Source: Metallyticus violacea (taxonomy: Eukaryota; Arthropoda; Insecta; Mantodea; Metallyticidae). From it: a DNA stretch of 64,000 nt. Below are positions 56,931 through 64,000 of this stretch, piece by piece. The stretch's first letter is position 1. Every line of letters starts with the position of its first letter. The position numbers were made by a program, and so were the translations under genes. Location of the stretch: assembly GCA_030762175.1 (NCBI GenBank), contig CM060833.1, forward strand, positions 1,304,501 through 1,368,500, given 5' to 3'. The notes beneath the pieces were generated by a model. The model saw only the letters and a program-made list of their open reading frames with translations. It was not told the origin of the DNA and ran no database searches.

Positions 56931-57160
56931 GGTCGTTAAGACGCAGACTCGTGAGCGAAGTCTGGGGTTCGATTTCCACGAGGACCGTCCCCCCTGACAA
57001 GCTTTTCCTCAGTCCTCATTGATGGCAGATGTCGGGGAGGCACTCTAAACTTAAGCCTGGAACGTTTCCTTCCCTAATAAAAACCCTTTCCCAATATATC
57101 ATTTCGTCTCATGTACTAACAGTGTCCACCGCCTGTGTAGTAAAAACGGGCACCATTAAA
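56929..57160 (+). mobile_element. SINE family 3 copy
   Basis: Head 'ggtcgttaagacgcagactc' and B box 'ggggttcgatttccacgagg', body 'ctcagtcctcattgatggca', 'gtcggggaggcactctaaac', 'ttaagcctggaacgtttcct', and a tail ending 'accattaaaaaaagtc'. Confidence 0.72.
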
Positions 57161-58860
57161 AAAAGTCAATTGGGGAAAACAAGGAAAAGTAAAATCGGAT
57201 AAAGCATCCAATCCAATCACACTTCTCTATTTACACCACAGGAAAACTGATCTCGGTAAAGTCACCAGATGTCTGCTGAAACAGCGCCGCTCTTCCCGAC
57301 GTCCCTTACTGTTCAAAGACGGAGTGTTCTTCAATTGAAAGTACATTGTAAAGTCATTGTTCAAATTATTGGACATCAAACTGAGCAGTTGGTGGCGGAG
57401 AAAGGGAATCTCCCATGAAAAAATTTAAGTGAATTGTCCGAGCTTAACTGGGGCAATTTTCCGTACTTTCCATTACATCATAGGACATTAGAATAGAAGA
57501 CAATGATGGTACTAAAACAATAAGATGTAAATAGTTATTAAACGAACGAGATAAAATATTGTATACAACTGACGGGATGAGCCTCGCTCTGCAAACACAC
57601 TCAAGCTCTCAGTTGTGTAAATAACGTGTTGGTTTTATGTAAGGAATGAGATCATGGGAGGCAGAAACACAGAATAAGCTGTAATTCACAAAATGTCAGG
57701 AAACTGACTAACATTGTTTATATAAATGTTTCAATTTCCTCCGCTTTCAGCAATGTCCGGTTTTAATTCTCTTTTTTACCATAATACACAAAAATTGAAA
57801 TATTCCATCGTAAAAACTATAATTCAACCATATTGTAAACAAATGTCTTGTGTCTAAACAGAAAATACTTAGAGGAATGTTATGCGTTCATGTGTGGCAA
57901 TTTCATAATATAAAAAACGATGCTCTCTTTAGAATTTGCTACGTAACGAAACAACATTTGCATTATCATCAAGACTAACCAGTATCTTGACAAAATACCC
58001 AAACGAACATTGTTTTGTGTAATAAACCGTGCACAGTTAGCCTAACTAGTATATTATAAAGTCATCACCGCCTTCACAACATACCTGTGAGAAAAAGCCA
58101 AAATCGTCGCCCTAACAAGCAAACACGAGAATCATTTTATTAAACAATGTTCAGAAACTACAATAATAATGTAAGTTATTAATCATCATAAATTAACTTC
58201 CAATATCTTGGAAAAATTGAAAATGCAATTAATTAATCACATTATAATTTCTTTCATTTCAAAACGTTAATAGTGACCTCTATTATACTACTAGAAATCT
58301 TGCTACGTCCATGACAATTACTTTGCTTGGTAAATATTAAATGTGCATTAGAAAACATTATTCCTGAGACACCGCTGACATTTATTGCATTCATCTAAGA
58401 TTATAAATTTTAAATCGCGTACTATATTAATGATCAGTAAATGTTATGTTATATATTTACCAGCTCTGCAAAACATGCCAACAAGATTTATCACATGGTT
58501 CTCTTTTCTCAATTTACACAACTTGTCATATTTGAGGAATTAACAAATCCTAGCTACCTTTAAAATCTCTTCTGCAGTGATATCCACATTTCCAATAAGA
58601 AACATTGCGCAATTAGCATCCATTTCCATTTGAATTCTTCATAACAAAATCACATAGTCATAGAAACGAGTTCTAAGAAACTAAGCAATATAATTTGTCA
58701 TTTTACAAATTTTTTATATTTTTGAATGCTAAAATGTTGTATAGTCAACACTTGTGAAAATTAGCTCACACTCTAAACATAGTCGTGTTACAATTACATT
58801 AATATTAGACTGGTGCATGTACGCGCTTGAAAAACTCCAACAATACTGCAAAACAAATAA
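57161..58860. other. Unrecognised AT-rich sequence
   Basis: No gene, RNA or recurrent repeat recognised. Confidence 0.4.
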
Positions 58861-58861
58861 A

Positions 58862-59078
58862 TGTCTCCTAGACCCAAGATCGCGGGTTCAAGCCTCGGGG
58901 TAAGAACCCTAAGTATGGCTTCCATCGGAAAGGAAGTAAAGCCGTGGGTCCCGTGTCGTAGATTTACGGCATGCAAAAGAACTTCAAGCCTGAAAGAGAG
59001 GCCTCTGACGGCCGTTTCGCGCTGAATTGAATGGTGTGGTGATAGCCTGAGATGCTAAAGAGCGTCCGCAAATAAAAA
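58862..59078 (+). mobile_element. SINE family 1 copy, 5'-truncated
   Basis: Starts inside the head ('gacccaagatcgcgggttca') and keeps body and 3' end 'gctaaagagcgtccgcaaat' with an A-rich tail. The A box is missing. Confidence 0.85.
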
Positions 59079-59302
59079 AAAAATTTTGAAAAATAAAAGC
59101 AAAGAACAAGCATAAGAGGACAGGTTCATCGATAAGCATATAAAAATGAACTATAGTGAAAGTAAATTCACAACAGCAATATTATTTGTTAATGTCACGT
59201 TTCTTTTCCCGACACAAAAACAAAACTGTCAAGACGAAATGCTTACACCTACAAATTAACGTGCTAGCTTGCCAAACCTTTCATGTGGTCCTCCGGAGAT
59301 AT

Positions 59303-59597
59303 CGTCACCACCTTCACTTTGCTTACCTGAAACAAAAAGCAAACGTTTCTTTAGACAACTCATTCACAATGACGTCTGTCAAGGGCACATGTTACACAGC
59401 TCAGAAAACTGCAGAGAAAGGCAAATCGTATCGGCCTCAATTTTAGCTGAAGAATAAAACAACCGCCAACACTCAGGCCAAGCAGAGCACGTTTGGAGTG
59501 TCATGCATTGTGTTTGAAAAATTCGCCACTTGGGCGGAAGTGCGGACCTTAAACTACTTTATCATGCGAGTTGCAAATATGTCATTACTAAGGGGTC
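59303..59597 (+). repeat. Unnamed dispersed repeat R2, copy 2
   Basis: See the copy at 17905. This copy is longer at its 3' part, with 'cggaagtgcggaccttaaac' inserted. Confidence 0.7.
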
Positions 59598-62500
59598 AAC
59601 TGCAAAATATGCATATGAGGTAAAAATAGCAATAATATCTGGGTCATTGCTTTCCCGTTCCGAGGTTAATTGTATACGCTTGCCATGGTAGTCTGTCTGC
59701 GGCCAACATAGCAATAGAGGATTTGATAGGACATAATTTGCAAATTTCTTCCCAAATATTCCTGTATTATTCAATTTGTTCTATTACATTTCTGTAAACT
59801 TTCTTTCAAATCTAAATTACTTTTAAAAGAATTATATTACATTCCAGATGATAAAACTTTTGTCTATTTTGATGATCGATCGCTATTTTTGCTTTACTCC
59901 ATAATGATATCCAGGATCTCCACTTCAGGATGCGCCATAATTCACTGTACCCATACCAGTCTAATGATGTAACGGACCGTTGTCTTGGTCTCTCCAAGTC
60001 CTATGTGGCATTTTACACATACATGGTAACCACAGCATATTTTAGTCCAGCAGTTTGTGATCTCTGTAGGGTGTCGTTCAACCAGAACTTCAGGGACACC
60101 ATAGTAATGGTTGTGGGTAAGCTGGAGATCCACGTCCAATCCACTAGAAAAGCACGAACAGGTAACGCGAAGTGGGCTGGCGTTCCTAGTTCAGTTAGTT
60201 AGGTCTCCAACCATCTTCATTAGCAGGCCTAACCGCAACATAACATGTGGTGGATTGTGTTGCATTTCCGACATGTTGTCACAATGGTGCAAACTCCAGA
60301 AGTAATAAAGCACAAGCTTCACCAAGCTCAAGTCCGAGTTCTGCTGTCGACTCAATTGACTCTGCAACTACAACAACCTGGTGACTTATCCACTAATTTG
60401 ACACTGTCAGATCGTTTCTCCCAGAGTTGCTTTTCTTGGAGGTTTCTTTCCAAATCTCTGCCTGAATTTGCTGCATTGTCTGCCCACTGTGCGGACTTTC
60501 ATGAACCCAAATACCCGCAACTAGGATCGTATTTGCCAACTTCTACTATCACGATTTTCAGCTAATTTTATTTGTACCAACTGCACCCAATACATTGTTC
60601 AACTGTTGTTAATATATCTTATTTACCCGTTATACAAAAAAGTACTGATAAAATGTCTTAACATTATTTACTGAGCACTGTAGCGAACAGATTGTAGTTC
60701 ATTACTATGTAAGTCGCTGAAACTTTAGCTGAGCATCTATTGAAACCAATAAGCACACGAAAAGGGAAACTGATTAAATTTAACATGTTCAGATTCACGC
60801 TTGGCTTTGCCAAATCCGCCAAAAACATCAGGCAAATGTACCAACTACAGGTCTTCGTTACTGAGCATGTGTTGGACATGTTTGACGGTTGTACTCACAC
60901 AGAGCACATTAATTATTACTTAGTTTTCACAGAAGAAAACTTTCATCTTATCCAAGTACCCTATTTAGTTTTAACAAGGAATTGTGGTACATGGAGCGCA
61001 TTAACTTTCGGTACAAGAGCAGCAATGAAGTTAGTTATCCTATTGTATTCCCTCCTGACTTTCACAAACACGGCGCATGGAAAGTCGAAAGCATGAGCTT
61101 GCCCTGACCCACAGCTCCATGCAGGCATTTGTCCTCTCCAGTTTCATCAGGTAAAGCACATTCATATATCCACAGAAGTATTCATGTTTGCCGATCATCT
61201 TTTTATTTTCTAGATCATAATTGGCTTTATGTACTTTTTTCTTATACGGACTGACCTGTGCATGTACTTCTCGAGGAATGCAGAGAATTCACTTGATGAC
61301 TGCTGCTTTTCACATCCTGAAGAGGTAGTTTGCTTACATTGCGACATTCTTTGCATATGTTGGTTCTCTTTGGTGCGTCTTATCAACAGCAATGTCGAAG
61401 AATTAGACCACCAGTTTCATTTCTCTTTATTTTTAAATGTGCTTACAACTTTGCCTTTTGAACTCTTGGCCTGAATAAGGGATATGAGGACATAAGTGTA
61501 AATCAAAGAAAGGGGAGAGAGGTGCAGTGAGAAAAGAAAGACTGGAATAGTTGGCAACACAGGAGGCTGGATGGTGAAGTACCGCAAATTGCACCCTGGC
61601 ATTCGTAGGTGATGCATATGATACTGTCCAGTGGGCGACGATAGATTATCCGGGAGACAAGCTTAGGAAGTAGGGGAAATAGTTAGGGAATTAGAGGTTT
61701 TCATCAAAATTTAATCCATCATTTTCTTTTGTATCTGACCTAGTGCGACTGTTTCATAGCTCTTGAAACTATTGGTGAGTAACTAAGTCGCTGAAGTCAA
61801 TTCTTCTGTATGTGTTGCTTTCAGTTGCTTGGTACATTGCCCTACCCTCAGAGAAAGCTTCCTCTAACGCGCCGGGGTGACCAAGTCTTGTAGTGACTGA
61901 AGTTCCTCCATATTGAAGTCATGTCTGCAGTAGGAGGTCCAATGGCGGTCTTCTCTAGCGCACTAAGACGCGTGATGGAATCTGGTGACCAGCTCCGTGA
62001 GGCGGTGATATTGTTGATTAGGTCAGCTGCAAGCCTAGCAGGGATCACTTCCATTTTATGGAGTCTGGTGATGATTTCCTTCGTGTCTGTGGTTGGTGGT
62101 TGAGTTGTTCGAGTTGGCTATGTTGGTTTTTATTTTTTGAAGTTGTTAGTGTTTGGTGTACGTTTTGGCTGTTGATGTCGACTGTGGTTGGAGAGTGGGC
62201 AGATGACTTGCCCTGTGAAACTAGCAATGAAAGGTTTTCATAGAATGTATGCGGAGTGCACACAGAACTGTGGCTCTAGCGAATAACTTTAACTTGAAAC
62301 CTACTTATATAAGTAGGTTGAGAAATAAAAACTTTAAAAGTTAAAATTGTTGTACCTTCTCCAATTCACAGATTATGCAATACACTTTTGACAGCATTTT
62401 TGAGCAGTTCTAAACTACAGTACTACACAATGAGGCGTCCATAAAATATAATGAAAGATTTCTGAAAGAAGATTGTTGTGTTATCGTATTTGTGTTGGTA

Positions 62501-62710
62501 CATGAAAAAATTCTAGTTTAGCACGCACAAACCTACCAGTACTTTCTGTAACGTTCACGCCAATAATGTTGCAGAGTTCTTCTGACAAATTCCCAAAATC
62601 TTATATAGTCGTGTAACAAACAATAGGATCGCTTCCACGTTTGATTGTCTGGTATTTTAATTTAATTTCAATTGTTATACATCTTTCAATGTTTGCTGAG
62701 AATCAACAAT
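59598..62710. other. Unrecognised sequence
   Basis: Contains a 119-codon plus-strand frame (60740-61096) and a segment near 61850-62270 with moderately GC-rich composition, but no family could be named. Confidence 0.35.
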
Positions 62711-62711
62711 G

Positions 62712-63760
62712 TTTTAGCGAATTCCGAAGGAATGTAACAATGAAGATCGCGGTAACCATGAAACGATATTTGAAAAAATTTCATCCAATCTCCATGGATA
62801 CTACTTGCTAGGAATCGGAAATGGCATTCGTTTTTTCACAACAAAATTCCATATATACAATTGAAATAAAATAAGAATAACAGTTTCTAAACATAGGGAA
62901 ATTAACTATTAGAAGTATGGGTATACTTGAAAACTAAACTTTAAAAAGCGCTCTTGCTTTTAATTTTCACTAATTTGTTTTAAAAATAAAATGAGAAATT
63001 AATCAATTCGGCATATAAACTGTATTTATAATGTTGTATACTATTATATTTAACAAATGCAATATGTTGAAGATAGCAAATGAGAAATATTAGTCAAATC
63101 TGTGTTTGAGAGCTATATTTGTATGTAAGAGCACCCTGTAATAACTTTCAGAAAACCTTGTATTATGTTTGTACTACAATAACATTTAAATTAAATTTCA
63201 TAGTCACTGAAAATCCATGAAACTTTTGATTATATATTGTTGATTGTGTACATTTGCTTAGTACATTGTATTTGTTTTACATAATAATTTACATAATAAC
63301 ATTGTACATAACATTTTTTATTGAAACATATGGACATGTTAAATACATAATGTAACTCGAAACTGTTTATTATTTTTCTCTATTTTAGTGAATGTAAATG
63401 TGATACCCACGCCTCAGTTCATAAACATCGTTACATTTAAAATTTTTTAAAAATACTCACACAGTAGCTTTGGTAGTCTGCAGCTATATAATTCTATTTA
63501 ATTAATAGTATACCATTAATTTTTTGGTTTAACCTCAGCAACAACAACAACAACAACAACAATAATAATAATAATAATACATTGGTTTATCTTTTGTGAT
63601 ACAGACTGCAAGACGTTTAATTTTTTCCCCTAATACCTTATAGTAATAACATAAATTATTTCATTTCATTAATTAGTAAGGTAGCAATTTGGATTTTAAG
63701 GTTATTCAAGTTGGTGAGGCATTTACGCAGCTCTTGCGTGACGGACTTTTATTATGCAGT
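62712..63760 (+). repeat. Unnamed AT-rich dispersed repeat R1, copy at right edge
   Basis: Aligns with 37575-38830: 'ttttagcgaattccgaagga', 'tttgtatgtaagagc', 'ctacaataacatttaaatta', 'tgttgattgtgtacatttgc', 'ttagtacattgta', then a CAA/TAA microsatellite (63538-63579) and 'tcttttgtgatac'. The microsatellite differs between copies. Confidence 0.68.
63538..63579. repeat. (CAA)n(TAA)n microsatellite
   Basis: About 8 CAA then 6 TAA units, in the same position as the ATT run of the 37.6-kb copy. Confidence 0.93.
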
Positions 63761-64000
63761 GTTTTGTTGGTAGCTTCGAAACTGCCCTCAGTGATACGAC
63801 TACAATAGTCAGATTACAGTAAATGTTTCGTTGTCTCTCCAGACGTACAGCATTCTCTTAAGGAGTTTCCCACCACATCAGAAAGAGGGGTTAGTTTCAG
63901 AAATTAGATACCGGCATAGTAGAAAACCCCATCAAGAGAGTGCCTTCCACTGAATCGGAAAACCAGTTCGCTCATTCCCACAAAACACTTGAGCCAAAGT

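Noticed and set aside
60740..61096. 119-codon plus-strand frame
   Set aside because: No recognised domain, AT-rich codon use like the surrounding non-coding DNA.

Overview
The window looks like part of an insect nuclear genome, probably a large, repeat-rich one of the cockroach/termite kind (lineage is inference). The reasons are AT-rich non-coding DNA, spliced genes with GT..AG introns from 81 bp to 8 kb, many decayed mariner-type DNA transposons, tRNA-derived SINEs, ATT microsatellites and short TTAGG-like motifs. There is no sign of bacterial gene organisation.

Two protein-coding genes can be reconstructed, both on the + strand and both members of the glucose-methanol-choline (GMC) flavoprotein oxidoreductase family, resembling insect 'glucose dehydrogenase [FAD, quinone]-like' proteins. 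GMC gene 1 has six coding exons between 9300 and 17265 and encodes 629 residues. GMC gene 2 has six coding exons between 35090 and 54951 and encodes 610 residues. Both are open across all exons, keep frame at every junction, and carry the FAD-binding GxGxxG motif, both GMC signature motifs and the C-terminal catalytic region. They look like neighbouring members of a GMC cluster, but none of their five introns is at an equivalent position, so the duplication is old or one copy's introns were remodelled.

Nearly all other recognisable sequence is mobile or repetitive. I recognise about a dozen mariner-superfamily remnants (near 0.4-1.3, 4.8-5.7, 6.3-8.4, 12.8-13.4, 21.7-23.0, 25.1-26.1, 26.3-27.5, 29.2-29.5, 30.1-30.4, 36.2-36.5, 39.2-39.9 and 42.3-43.2 kb). 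There are two internally deleted DUF4817-type transposons with terminal inverted repeats (18278-19180 and 51149-52007), a related fragment at 41.4-42.3 kb, fragments of two other DDE transposases (49.4-51.1 kb), at least three SINE families, a likely solo LTR nested in a mariner element (6391-7656), and several unnamed dispersed repeats. Two minisatellites sit in introns: about 11 copies of a 110/111-bp unit in gene 1 intron 5 and 10 copies of a 48-bp unit in gene 2 intron 4.

Layout: 0-9 kb transposon debris; 9.3-17.3 kb GMC gene 1; 17.3-35 kb intergenic with dense nested transposons and SINEs; 35.1-55.0 kb GMC gene 2, whose introns hold mariner, DUF4817 and SINE insertions; 55-64 kb mostly unrecognised AT-rich sequence with SINE fragments and dispersed repeats. 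I did not find a clearly new biological system. The most rewarding observations are the intron mismatch and active-site differences between the paralogues, the independent internal deletions of the DUF4817 elements, the datable nested insertions, and a small set of repeats I cannot name.
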